Positions 1-5,546 of a stretch of DNA of 9,417 nucleotides are shown piece by piece. The position numbers and the translations under genes are program-made. Numbering within the stretch: position 1 is the first letter of the stretch; each line of letters starts with the position of its first letter. The stretch lies in assembly GCA_016866645.1 (NCBI GenBank), contig VGLX01000028.1:1-9417 (forward strand), given 5' to 3'. The notes under the pieces are model-generated. The model did not search any database. It had not been told where the DNA came from and saw only the letters and a list, made by a program, of their open reading frames with translations. Source of the DNA: Candidatus Woesearchaeota archaeon. GTDB taxonomy: Archaea > Nanobdellota > Nanobdellia > SCGC-AAA011-G17 > VGLX01.

Positions 1-587
1 AACTATCGGAAGAAAAGCCTAAAACACAAGAGAAAAACCTTAGTCTCAAAATCGAGAAAGAAGAGCTTGACAAGGCTTTGGAAAAGATTCGCAACGTAAG
101 AGACCATGAAGTATTCTCAGAAATCCGACCTTTATTAGAAAAAACAGGCTATACGTTGATGGAGAATAAAAAACGTTACGAATACTGGATCAAACCAGCG
201 ATGTCCGATGAGAAATATCTCTTCATAAGAGTGAAAGATAAAACTAAGCATTACACTTTCTCAATAGTAGAAGAGAACAATCTGGAAAAGTTTTGCCAAA
301 AATTTGAATATGAAAATAAACGAATCCCTTTAAATATATTCTTGACAACTGTTGCTATCGCTGTAGGAGCAACATCATCTGCATATCTACCATTCTACCT
401 CAAAGCTGAAACACAAATACTTCCTATTGTAGGAATACTAGGAGCGATTGTTATATTCTTTGCTGGAATATGTTCAATGGAGTATATGCAAAAATATACT
501 AATGAGAAAAACAAGAAGGACACGGAAAAATATTGTATACGTCTTATAAGAAATGAGGGAGAGGCTTTGAAATGGGCGTTCAGCTGA
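1..587 (+). CDS. Membrane protein of unknown function, 3' part (5' end outside window)
   Basis: The frame is open from the left edge (first complete codon at base 3) to TGA at 585-587, so this is the C-terminal part of a longer gene. A TTG at 78 is in frame, but nothing around it looks like a start. The visible chain begins with a charged Lys/Glu-rich stretch that could be helical or coiled coil. A soluble domain with alternating charged and aromatic residues follows, then two hydrophobic segments encoded at about 327-402 and 417-488 that look like a transmembrane hairpin, and a Lys-rich tail ending KWAFS. I do not recognise the family. Codon choice is A/T-rich, like the adjacent IS and unlike the genes after 2900. 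The stop codon lies three bases before the IS terminal repeat, so the IS inserted just behind the gene, not inside it. Confidence 0.6.
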   Translation, partial: LSEEKPKTQEKNLSLKIEKEELDKALEKIRNVRDHEVFSEIRPLLEKTGYTLMENKKRYEYWIKPAMSDEKYLFIRVKDKTKHYTFSIVEENNLEKFCQKFEYENKRIPLNIFLTTVAIAVGATSSAYLPFYLKAETQILPIVGILGAIVIFFAGICSMEYMQKYTNEKNKKDTEKYCIRLIRNEGEALKWAFS

Positions 588-590
588 GGC

Positions 591-618
591 GTGACTTTAA
601 CATTTGTCCGTGATTTCT
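591..618 (+). repeat. Left terminal inverted repeat of the IS
   Basis: This 28-base stretch begins GTGAC and includes the core GTCCGTGATTT. It matches the reverse complement of 2268-2295 at 23 of 28 positions, with three adjacent mismatches after GTGAC and two single mismatches further in. One more base on each side (C at 590, G at 2296) would also pair, so the true outer boundary may be one base further out. Confidence 0.82.
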
Positions 619-693
619 GATTTTATTTTCCAGAAGAAATTGGGGTTGAGCATAAGCTTTTTCTTGAAGAAAGTATTATGTAATGATTAGTGG

Positions 694-735
694 AGGCTAA
701 GATGTGAAGGCGTTTTTGTAGCCTTATCTTAGCCT
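694..735 (+). other. Stem-loop in the left leader of the IS
   Basis: AGGCTAAGAT (694-703) pairs perfectly with ATCTTAGCCT (726-735), and AAGGC (707-711) pairs with GCCTT (721-725). This leaves a three-base bulge (GTG) and a nine-base U-rich loop. The 15 paired positions make it much stronger than chance structure in such A/T-rich DNA. It lies about 75 bases ahead of the transposase start and inside the terminal repeats. Possible roles are a terminator that shields the transposase from outside transcription, or a subterminal transposase or regulator site; the sequence does not decide between them. A further palindrome, CTTACGTAAG, lies at 734-743. The remainder of 591-808 shows no gene. Confidence 0.55.
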
Positions 736-776
736 TACGTAAGAATCTAGTCTTAGTTAGTGATAACTGGGTTCTT

Positions 777-800
777 GGATTTTAAAAAACTTTTGGAGGT
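777..800 (+). promoter_or_regulatory. TATA-like box and Shine-Dalgarno of the transposase gene
   Basis: An archaeal TATA-like element, GATTTTAAAAAA (779-790), is followed by GGAGGT at 795-800, eight bases before the ATG at 809. The two signals are hard to use together. A TATA box here would place transcription start near 808-812, which would leave the GGAGGT untranscribed and the message leaderless. Either the real promoter is further upstream and the GGAGGT is used, or the message is leaderless. Confidence 0.45.
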
Positions 801-808
801 TGAAAAAA

Positions 809-1768
809 ATGTTGTTTAACGAAGTAGATGCAAAACTCGATTACTTCATGAATGGAGAAAAACCATCCGTGAAGGAAATTTTTGAAAAACGGTTTGCTGA
901 GCTAAGGAAAAACAGTGAGTCGAAGAAGGGTTTGTTCTTAGATAAGGATGATGTGTTACGGGAAAGAAGTCCCGTATGTTCTGGTTGTTCTTCTGTTAAA
1001 GTGAGAAAGAATGGTTATCATCTGAGCGGATCTTCTTTTTTGAAAAAACTTGGTTTTTCAATCAAAATAGGACAGTACGAATGCTTGAACTGTAAGTGTT
1101 CATGGTCGGTTGACGCTACCCAACTTTTTGAACTGTTAAACTATTTTAAACGAGAAGTGAGAAAGCTTGCTGTGCTTATAAGATCTGAAAAGAATTCTTT
1201 GAATAAAACAAGTCTTTTACTAGAAAAATTTGTTGATAAAAATTACAGTCATACGAGCATAAAAAGATGGTATGACCAACAAACAATGAACATAGAAGAG
1301 CTAAATAACAAAATTTTTTCAGGTTATTACGTTTATGATGAACAGGAGGTGAAAGTTGGAGGTGAGAAAAAACAAAGGCTCGTATTAAGAGACGTGACAC
1401 ACGAACGACCTTTCGCAGAGGGAATAACCGATGATAAAGAGAAAGAAACGATCAGAAAATTTTTAATGAAAAACCTAAAGGGTAAGAAACGCGTTTCTTT
1501 AACCGTTGATGGAGACCAATCTTACCCGAGCATAATCACTAAAGATTTGAAAATGAATTACCAGAATGACATCGTTCACCTATTTAAAAACATAATAAAA
1601 GATTTCAGAAACGAATGCGGTTACGGTTTAGGAAAGAAACACTTACACCTGATGGATGAACTTAAGAAACAAGAACTGTTCGACATCTTTTACCCAAGAA
1701 AAGAACTAATCACCCTCATAAAAAACGGGCTTAAAAAAATTAGACAAGATAAAAGACGAAAATTATAA
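809..1768 (+). CDS. IS transposase, N-terminal and first catalytic part (frame ends early)
   Basis: This is the N-terminal two thirds of a DDE transposase. I chose ATG 809 because GGAGGT lies eight bases ahead; a TTG three codons upstream overlaps that site. A zinc ribbon is visible (Cys57-x2-Cys60 and Cys92-x2-Cys95, with another Cys at 97), followed by a helical, basic DNA-binding region. The RNase H-fold core then supplies Asp177 (VYDEQ) and Asp234 (TVDGDQSYPSI). The third acidic residue is absent from this frame and lies in the next open frame. After the run of seven A at 1733-1739 the frame runs into a short Lys/Arg-rich tail and stops at TAA. Dropping one A joins it smoothly to the downstream frame, giving a protein of about 475 residues. 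Either the copy is inactivated by a one-base insertion, or the full protein is made by slippage or +1 frameshifting. Confidence 0.82.
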   Translation: MLFNEVDAKLDYFMNGEKPSVKEIFEKRFAELRKNSESKKGLFLDKDDVLRERSPVCSGCSSVKVRKNGYHLSGSSFLKKLGFSIKIGQYECLNCKCSWSVDATQLFELLNYFKREVRKLAVLIRSEKNSLNKTSLLLEKFVDKNYSHTSIKRWYDQQTMNIEELNNKIFSGYYVYDEQEVKVGGEKKQRLVLRDVTHERPFAEGITDDKEKETIRKFLMKNLKGKKRVSLTVDGDQSYPSIITKDLKMNYQNDIVHLFKNIIKDFRNECGYGLGKKHLHLMDELKKQELFDIFYPRKELITLIKNGLKKIRQDKRRKL

Positions 1769-1808
1769 AGAAGAAAAAGACCAAGAACTACAAAAAAAGC
1801 TCAAAAAA

Positions 1809-2237
1809 GTGAAGTATGAGCGGAAGAAGCAAAGAAGAAGAAAAAATTACGTACATGAACACGAAAACTACACGATGGAAGAAGCCAAGAAAAAATTTGA
1901 AAAGATCAAACTCCTAAAATCACTCTACCCCAAACCAACACGAGCCAGGATAAGCAAGCTCGAAAAAGAATGGGAACACTACACCCTTTTTCTCGTTGAC
2001 AAAAACGTGCCACCAACAAGCAACCTTGCAGAACAATACTATTCATCAACATTACAAAGATCAGAAAAAAAGAAATTCAGGAACGAAGAAACGATCAATA
2101 AATTCCTCAAAATTGAACGATTGAAAAAAGCAGGAATACTACCCATCCTATTAAGCGGATTAAGCTTCATAGAAATCCTAAAACTATCCCTAAAACTATC
2201 CCTAAAACTATCCCTAAAACTATCCCTAACTACTTAA
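1809..2237 (+). CDS. IS transposase, C-terminal part with the last catalytic Glu (out of frame)
   Basis: The frame is open from 1740, directly after the A7 run, so the coding sequence really begins there as the continuation of the upstream frame. GTG 1809 is only the first formal start, and no Shine-Dalgarno precedes it, so independent translation is unlikely. The first part is a very basic, Glu/Lys-rich helical insertion. The motif TSNLAEQYY follows, whose Glu at bases 2031-2033 would be residue 408 of the joined protein, 174 residues after the second Asp. That spacing fits a DDE core interrupted by a helical insertion, as in IS256/MULE-type enzymes. The last residues are a repeated KLSL motif made by a 12-bp DNA tandem repeat. 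The gene stops at TAA, about 30 bases before the right terminal repeat. Confidence 0.75.
   Translation: MKYERKKQRRRKNYVHEHENYTMEEAKKKFEKIKLLKSLYPKPTRARISKLEKEWEHYTLFLVDKNVPPTSNLAEQYYSSTLQRSEKKKFRNEETINKFLKIERLKKAGILPILLSGLSFIEILKLSLKLSLKLSLKLSLTT
2173..2230 (+). repeat. 12-bp tandem repeat at the 3' end of the transposase gene
   Basis: The unit TATCCCTAAAAC occurs three times without error (2185-2196, 2197-2208, 2209-2220), with a degenerate copy before (2173-2184) and a partial copy after (from 2221). The unit length is a multiple of three, so the frame is kept and the protein gains successive LSLK units. It looks like replication-slippage expansion in the last residues of the transposase. 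The copies are contiguous without spacers, so this is not a CRISPR. Confidence 0.85.
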
Positions 2238-2267
2238 AAAACAACCTTCACTTCCCATGGAACTAAG

Positions 2268-2295
2268 AAAAATCACGGACTAATGTTCGTGTCAC
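2268..2295 (-). repeat. Right terminal inverted repeat of the IS
   Basis: This is the partner of 591-618. Read on the minus strand it begins GTGACACGAACATTAGTCCG. The conserved 11-base core (GTCCGTGATTT on the minus strand) and the outer GTGAC are identical in both ends, which is the pattern expected of transposase-bound inner and outer end motifs. The next gene (minus strand) stops only 12 bases beyond the repeat. Confidence 0.82.
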
Positions 2296-2307
2296 GGTGG
2301 ACAAGCT

Positions 2308-2775
2308 TCAGAATGACCGAACAATACTTATGATTACCAGTATTATCAGTACTGACACTATCAGCACAGGCATCAACCCGTATTCTGAGAAGGGGATGTT
2401 GTAAGATTTCATGTTATAACGCTCAAGCATCCTGATCACCTTCTTAGACTCATCCCATCGCAAGCCTTCGATTACCTTGTCATATAAGTAACCGTTGAGC
2501 CTGTAACCGAAAATTTTTGAACGGCCGTAGTAGAATTCTATAAGCCTCCTTCCCTCCCAGGTAACGATGACATGGTTGGCTTTCTCCTTGTTAGTCTTCA
2601 CTGTATTTTTTGGCCTTCCGAATATCGTAGACGGGAGCTTTGAGTTGTACCAGTCTATCTTCACTCCGCCATAGGCCATCTTAAATATGTCTAGGAACTC
2701 GTACAAGTCACGTTTTATCTTCTCGCTCTGCTCGTATTTAGGGAGCCTGAACCTGACGTTCGTGACGTATCTCAT
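2308..2775 (-). CDS. Hypothetical protein with C-terminal membrane anchor
   Basis: This is a 155-residue protein of no family I recognise. The ATG at 2775 is preferred because the TATA-like AT-rich element at about 2798-2811 lies some 30 bases upstream, the normal distance for a leaderless archaeal gene. The open frame extends to a GTG at 2868, but the extra 31 residues have no recognisable character and would overlap this putative promoter. The body is a soluble basic domain rich in Arg, Lys and Tyr with the segment VIVTWEGRRLIEFYYGR. The last 20 or so residues (about 134-155, LMPVLIVSVLIILVIISIV) form one hydrophobic helix followed by RSF. The protein is therefore probably tail-anchored, with the N-terminal domain in the cytoplasm. 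It is divergent from the PHP gene and ends 12 bases from the IS. Confidence 0.6.
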   Translation of the reverse strand: MRYVTNVRFRLPKYEQSEKIKRDLYEFLDIFKMAYGGVKIDWYNSKLPSTIFGRPKNTVKTNKEKANHVIVTWEGRRLIEFYYGRSKIFGYRLNGYLYDKVIEGLRWDESKKVIRMLERYNMKSYNIPFSEYGLMPVLIVSVLIILVIISIVRSF

Positions 2776-2797
2776 GCTAGTTAGATTATAGTTATTA

Positions 2798-2811
2798 CAG
2801 TTTAATAAGAG
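2798..2811 (-). promoter_or_regulatory. Putative TATA box for the tail-anchored protein gene
   Basis: On the minus strand this reads CTCTTATTAAACTG, centred about 30 bases before the ATG at 2775. No Shine-Dalgarno lies ahead of that ATG, which fits leaderless expression. The match to the archaeal consensus is only moderate. Confidence 0.35.
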
Positions 2812-2873
2812 TTTTGAATTTTTGTAGGGCATACCGGATAAAGCGCAATGTTGTATTATACCTGTCACCGAAA

Positions 2874-2884
2874 CGCTTAAAAGA
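2874..2884 (+). promoter_or_regulatory. Putative TATA box for the PHP-domain gene
   Basis: CGCTTAAAAGA is preceded by purine-rich CCGAAA that could act as a BRE. It would start transcription near 2905, giving a leader of about 15-20 bases to ATG 2923. A weak GAAGGT lies in that leader. Confidence 0.45.
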
Positions 2885-2922
2885 TTACTTCGACACTCCC
2901 GAGCTTAAGAAGGTCTAAAAAA

Positions 2923-3939
2923 ATGGCAATAATAATGGACACCCATATCCACTCAAAGGCTTCAGACGGCCTCTGGACACCTACAGAAGTTGTGAAGCAA
3001 GCAAAGTCCAAAGGGTTAGAAGTTATAGCTTTGACAGACCATGACACTACGTTCGGAATACCTGAAGCGCAGAAAGCAGCTGAAGAGTCAAGCTTAAGAC
3101 TGGTTCATGGCATCGAGATAGACGCAAAACATGAAAAAGGGAGCATCCTAGTCGAGGACATAGAGCTCCTAGGGCTGAATATAGACATTGCGAAGATGCA
3201 AGAGTTCGTCGATAAGAGGTTCGAGTCCAGGCTGAAATCCTTGGGATGTTATATTAAAGCGTTCAACACTTACATAAGCTCAGCAGACTTCACAGCAAAG
3301 AATGAGAACATGAGCTACAAGCTGATAAGCCCTCATGAGGTCTCTACAGACATGATAATCTCGTGGAGGCAGGAAAAAGACAATTACCCTAACCCTAAGC
3401 CTTTCCTTTCCAAATGGGACATGGTCTATTATGTGCTTGAGAATTTTGTCAACCCTTCAGAAGACGTTGAGAAAATAAAGAAACGCGACAGGCTCTACTC
3501 CTCAAGGTTTAAGGACGAGTATGATTTCTGCTTCAAAGAGAAAGAGGAGAAGCCTTCTTTTTTCGAAGCTATAGACGCTGTAAAGAAAGTTGGAGGCCTG
3601 GCAGTATTAGCGCATCCCGGAACCTCAAGAGGATATAAGAACGGGATGTTCAAAGAATGGGAATTAGACGAGAAAGACTGGTTCTCTGAATCTCAGGATA
3701 AGTATACGCCTTATCTTTTTGTAAAAGAGCTCGTAAGTAAAGGTCTGGACGGGGTCGAGTCTTATTATTACAAAGGCAGCGATATCCTGCATGGGCCTGC
3801 CCAAGATGTTATTAATAAGTATTTTGTGAAGATGGCTGAAAAGCTTAGCATAATGGTCACGTACGGCTCTGACTGCCACGGCCCTAAGGGCAACGGCCCT
3901 ATGATGGGCTTGTTTGGTTCTGAAAGCGTATACATATGA
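2923..3939 (+). CDS. PHP-domain metal-dependent phosphoesterase
   Basis: This 338-residue protein of the PHP superfamily resembles the TrpH / 3',5'-nucleoside bisphosphate phosphatase branch. The metal-ligand motifs are all visible: His8-x-His10 with Asp15 (DTHIHSKASDG), His40 (ALTDHDT), Glu65 (VHGIEI), His231 (VLAHPG), and Asp317-x-His319 (YGSDCHGP). An active two- or three-metal phosphoesterase is therefore expected, probably cytoplasmic because no signal peptide is seen. In that family the substrates are nucleotide monophosphate esters or short oligonucleotide 5' ends; the substrate here is an inference. Between Glu65 and His231 there is a long segment of about 165 residues with several charged helices and an aromatic NYPNPKPFLSKWD stretch, where this family has a helical insertion that covers the active site. 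The gene has its own promoter and no operon partner. It is divergent from the tail-anchored gene. Confidence 0.88.
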   Translation: MAIIMDTHIHSKASDGLWTPTEVVKQAKSKGLEVIALTDHDTTFGIPEAQKAAEESSLRLVHGIEIDAKHEKGSILVEDIELLGLNIDIAKMQEFVDKRFESRLKSLGCYIKAFNTYISSADFTAKNENMSYKLISPHEVSTDMIISWRQEKDNYPNPKPFLSKWDMVYYVLENFVNPSEDVEKIKKRDRLYSSRFKDEYDFCFKEKEEKPSFFEAIDAVKKVGGLAVLAHPGTSRGYKNGMFKEWELDEKDWFSESQDKYTPYLFVKELVSKGLDGVESYYYKGSDILHGPAQDVINKYFVKMAEKLSIMVTYGSDCHGPKGNGPMMGLFGSESVYI

Positions 3940-3996
3940 TATAAGGCGTATAAGCCAGGTTTACGGTACTGGACAACTGGACAGGTGTGTGGCGAG

Positions 3997-4008
3997 GGTT
4001 TATAAACC
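3997..4008 (+). promoter_or_regulatory. Strong TATA box for the 86-residue gene
   Basis: GGTTTATAAACC is a perfect palindrome containing the archaeal box A core TTTATAAA. Transcription would start near 4030, giving a leader of about 50 bases that contains the GGAGGTGA site (4065-4072). It is one of the best promoter matches in the window. Confidence 0.6.
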
Positions 4009-4064
4009 AAAAATGACATATACAGTAGTAAGCATAAAAAAGAGGTTAATCAAGAGTCTTTTTC

Positions 4065-4072
4065 GGAGGTGA
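4065..4072 (+). promoter_or_regulatory. Shine-Dalgarno GGAGGTGA
   Basis: This is a full-strength anti-SD match seven bases before ATG 4080. It fixes the start of the 86-residue gene and contrasts with the leaderless-looking genes nearby. Confidence 0.7.
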
Positions 4073-4079
4073 AGTTAAC

Positions 4080-4340
4080 ATGTCCAAACAAGTCAGCGAT
4101 AGCTATGCCGCATCAATAAAGCGGTTCTTTTACCATGGGTTTTACAGGCGCGATGCTAAATCATTGAAAAAGGCCATGCCTGGATGGGTTGAAGGCGTAA
4201 AAGGGGGTGTTACCAAAACAGACCTTAGTGTCGAGACCATCAGCCGAATATTCGGCGAACAGCTTAGGCGGCTGCCTCTAAAGGGGGTGATAGGGCAAAA
4301 CTCTAGGGCAGCCGTTAAAACTATCGTTCTAGAATTCTAA
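4080..4340 (+). CDS. Small basic protein of unknown function (86 aa)
   Basis: I do not recognise a family. The protein is basic, with an aromatic patch near the N-terminus (KRFFYHGFYRRD), a Gly/Lys loop (GVKGGVTKTD), and a C-terminal half that could form helices followed by a strand (TIVLEF). It has no Cys, no signal peptide and no membrane segment, so a cytoplasmic, possibly nucleic-acid-binding protein is plausible; this is inferred from charge only. The gene is well supported despite its size: a clean TATA box about 80 bases upstream, a strong GGAGGTGA seven bases before the ATG, and codon use like the neighbouring host genes. It stands alone and converges with the DUF460 gene, with a GC-rich hairpin between the two stop codons. 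Confidence 0.68.
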   Translation: MSKQVSDSYAASIKRFFYHGFYRRDAKSLKKAMPGWVEGVKGGVTKTDLSVETISRIFGEQLRRLPLKGVIGQNSRAAVKTIVLEF

Positions 4341-4363
4341 AAGCCACTGCGAATCCCGTTAAA

Positions 4364-4390
4364 GCCCTCCTTCAGCCACGGATGGAGGGC
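4364..4390. terminator. GC-rich hairpin between convergent genes
   Basis: GCCCTCC (4364-4370) pairs with GGAGGGC (4384-4390) around a 13-base loop, and an overlapping palindrome AGGGCGCCCT (4386-4395) offers an alternative fold. It lies in the 53 bases between the stop codons at 4340 (plus) and 4394 (minus), so it could act as a barrier or terminator in both directions. Archaeal termination mainly depends on U-tracts, and only a short T run follows on the plus strand, so the role is uncertain. Confidence 0.45.
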
Positions 4391-4393
4391 GCC

Positions 4394-5506
4394 CTAATTT
4401 CTTTCACGGGCGTAGTCTTCAACAACCCTCGCGAATATGTTTGCCTTATCCTTCTCAGATTCAAGTCTTGACTTATCAACAAGCACGAACTTATCCTCGA
4501 CTATCGCGTTAAGGTCTTTTGCGTTTATGAACAAGAACTTGCTGGCGAGTGTTTTGCTCACGACAGGCTTTGAGAAGATTATCACGCTAACCCTACCTTT
4601 AAGGATGTCCAAAGTTTTTTCGCTGAACACGTTAGGGTCTTCTACGAATATCACTCCCTTTAGCGGTGCGTCGTTCAACTCATCAAAGCTTAAGCTTTTG
4701 AATTTCGGAACAACTAAATAATTGTCTAGCTTGAAGAAAAGGCCGTTCATCGATGATACTTTCTCTTTCAGCCTCATAACTTCAGCTTTCTTGTCCTCTA
4801 ACTCTTTAGTAAGGAACATTATCTTCTTGTCTTTAAACCCGGATAAGTCTTTAGCTCTCCTGTTAGCGATACGGTCCGTATTCGTCTTGAGATTGTTAAT
4901 GCTGCCCTCCAAGCGTGAGATCTCTGCCTTCAAACGCTCATTAACTTCCCTTAAGTATTTCGTCTCGTTGAACTTAACCTTAATAGGCTCAGTCCTCATC
5001 TTAGGCTTCCTTACCTTGGAAGAAGGTTCCTTTTTTTCTAATGCCGCGATTGCATCAGATATGCTGACTCTTTTGGAGAACACCAGCTGCACGACTTCCC
5101 TTTTCAGGTCTTCTTTCTTGTGTTTTTTTAAGAAGAAGTCTATTTTGCGCAGAAGCGCCCTTACTCTTTTGAAGGCGAATATGGCTGAGGCTAGAGCGTC
5201 AAGCTCATGGTCGTTAGTGAAGTACTGCCCTTCAGCTAATTCTTTCTTCTGCTCGACTTTAAGGCTTTCTTTAGGCTTCACAATCCTAGAGCCAGTGACT
5301 GCTGAGAATTTCTCGACGAACTTCGGAGCAGGGTTGACATCAGTGGCAGCGATTAACGGCTTGCCGATGTGATAAATATTCGCTGTCAATGAGTTCATGT
5401 CCAGCTGCTTTGAGCTGCTCACCCTCAGGACGTTTCCATCCAAGTCGAGTATCGCGTAAGCTAACGTCGTTCCAGGGTCTATGCCCACTATTATCAATGG
5501 CTTCAT
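4394..5506 (-). CDS. DUF460 family RNase H-fold protein (archaeal)
   Basis: This 370-residue protein starts at ATG 5506. The first 110 residues form a RuvC-like RNase H fold: Asp10 in IVGIDPGTTLAYAI, Asp56 in AATDVNPAP, and the closing acidic motif NDHELDALASA (Glu101, Asp103). These are the positions expected of a metal-dependent nuclease active site and all are present. A basic linker with helices follows, then a heptad-like coiled coil at about 185-265 (LREVNERLKAEISRLEGSI and onward), then an alpha/beta C-terminal domain of about 100 residues. Archaeal DUF460 proteins have this plan, and the ones I recall are usually longer, so this may be a reduced version. The function of the family is not established; a structure-selective nuclease or RNA-processing role is inferred from the fold. 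The gene has its own TATA box and no Shine-Dalgarno, so it is probably leaderless. Confidence 0.87.
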   Translation of the reverse strand: MKPLIIVGIDPGTTLAYAILDLDGNVLRVSSSKQLDMNSLTANIYHIGKPLIAATDVNPAPKFVEKFSAVTGSRIVKPKESLKVEQKKELAEGQYFTNDHELDALASAIFAFKRVRALLRKIDFFLKKHKKEDLKREVVQLVFSKRVSISDAIAALEKKEPSSKVRKPKMRTEPIKVKFNETKYLREVNERLKAEISRLEGSINNLKTNTDRIANRRAKDLSGFKDKKIMFLTKELEDKKAEVMRLKEKVSSMNGLFFKLDNYLVVPKFKSLSFDELNDAPLKGVIFVEDPNVFSEKTLDILKGRVSVIIFSKPVVSKTLASKFLFINAKDLNAIVEDKFVLVDKSRLESEKDKANIFARVVEDYARERN

Positions 5507-5528
5507 AAAACAGCATAATTCCGAGAAT

Positions 5529-5540
5529 AGTTTATTAACC
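5529..5540 (-). promoter_or_regulatory. TATA box of the DUF460 gene
   Basis: On the minus strand this reads GGTTAATAAACT, centred about 28 bases before ATG 5506. It sits in the 40-base gap behind the redox operon, so DUF460 can be transcribed separately from that operon. No Shine-Dalgarno is seen before the ATG. Confidence 0.5.
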
Positions 5541-5546
5541 TTTTGC

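Larger units (their letters stand above)
591..2295 (+). mobile_element. Insertion sequence, about 1.7 kb, family not assigned
   Basis: The element is bounded by 28-bp imperfect inverted repeats (591-618 and 2268-2295, 23 of 28 positions matching) that enclose one DDE transposase in two frames. The left end carries a 200-base non-coding leader with a stem-loop and a TATA-like box; the right end has only about 30 bases between the transposase stop and the repeat. I could find no convincing target-site duplication: the flanks ending in GCTGAGGC and beginning with GGTGGACA do not match. That could mean an old insertion with decayed flanks, or an element that makes little or no duplication. The element sits between two genes whose stop codons (587 on plus, 2308 on minus) would otherwise be about 15-20 bases apart. 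The zinc-ribbon plus DDE architecture with a long gap before the last acidic residue resembles MULE/IS256-like transposases, but I cannot name the IS family with confidence. Confidence 0.82.

Noticed and set aside
78..80. TTG as the start of the left-edge membrane protein
   Set aside because: The same frame is open back to the first bases of the window, and no ribosome binding site or promoter is seen before the TTG, so the gene most likely begins outside the window.
582..600. Target-site duplication of the IS
   Set aside because: The bases outside the terminal repeats do not match at any length from 4 to 9 beyond what chance allows; GAGG versus GTGG was the nearest and is not significant.
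734..743. Palindrome CTTACGTAAG as a stand-alone operator
   Set aside because: A single 10-bp palindrome in A/T-rich DNA without a second copy or a regulator gene nearby is weak evidence; it is mentioned only with the adjacent stem-loop.
2173..2230. Possible CRISPR or telomere-like repeat array (CCCTAAAA units)
   Set aside because: The copies are directly contiguous 12-mers without spacers and are in frame with the transposase C-terminus, so a coding tandem repeat explains them.
2776..2868. N-terminal extension of the tail-anchored protein to GTG 2868
   Set aside because: The extra 31 residues show no domain character, there is no ribosome binding site, and the segment contains the better-placed TATA-like element for ATG 2775.
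4722..5372. Long open frame (216 codons) on the plus strand opposite the DUF460 gene
   Set aside because: It lies wholly antisense to a gene with recognisable conserved motifs. Its translation is Leu/Ser-rich without domains, and it has no promoter or Shine-Dalgarno. It is a by-product of the codon use of the minus-strand gene.
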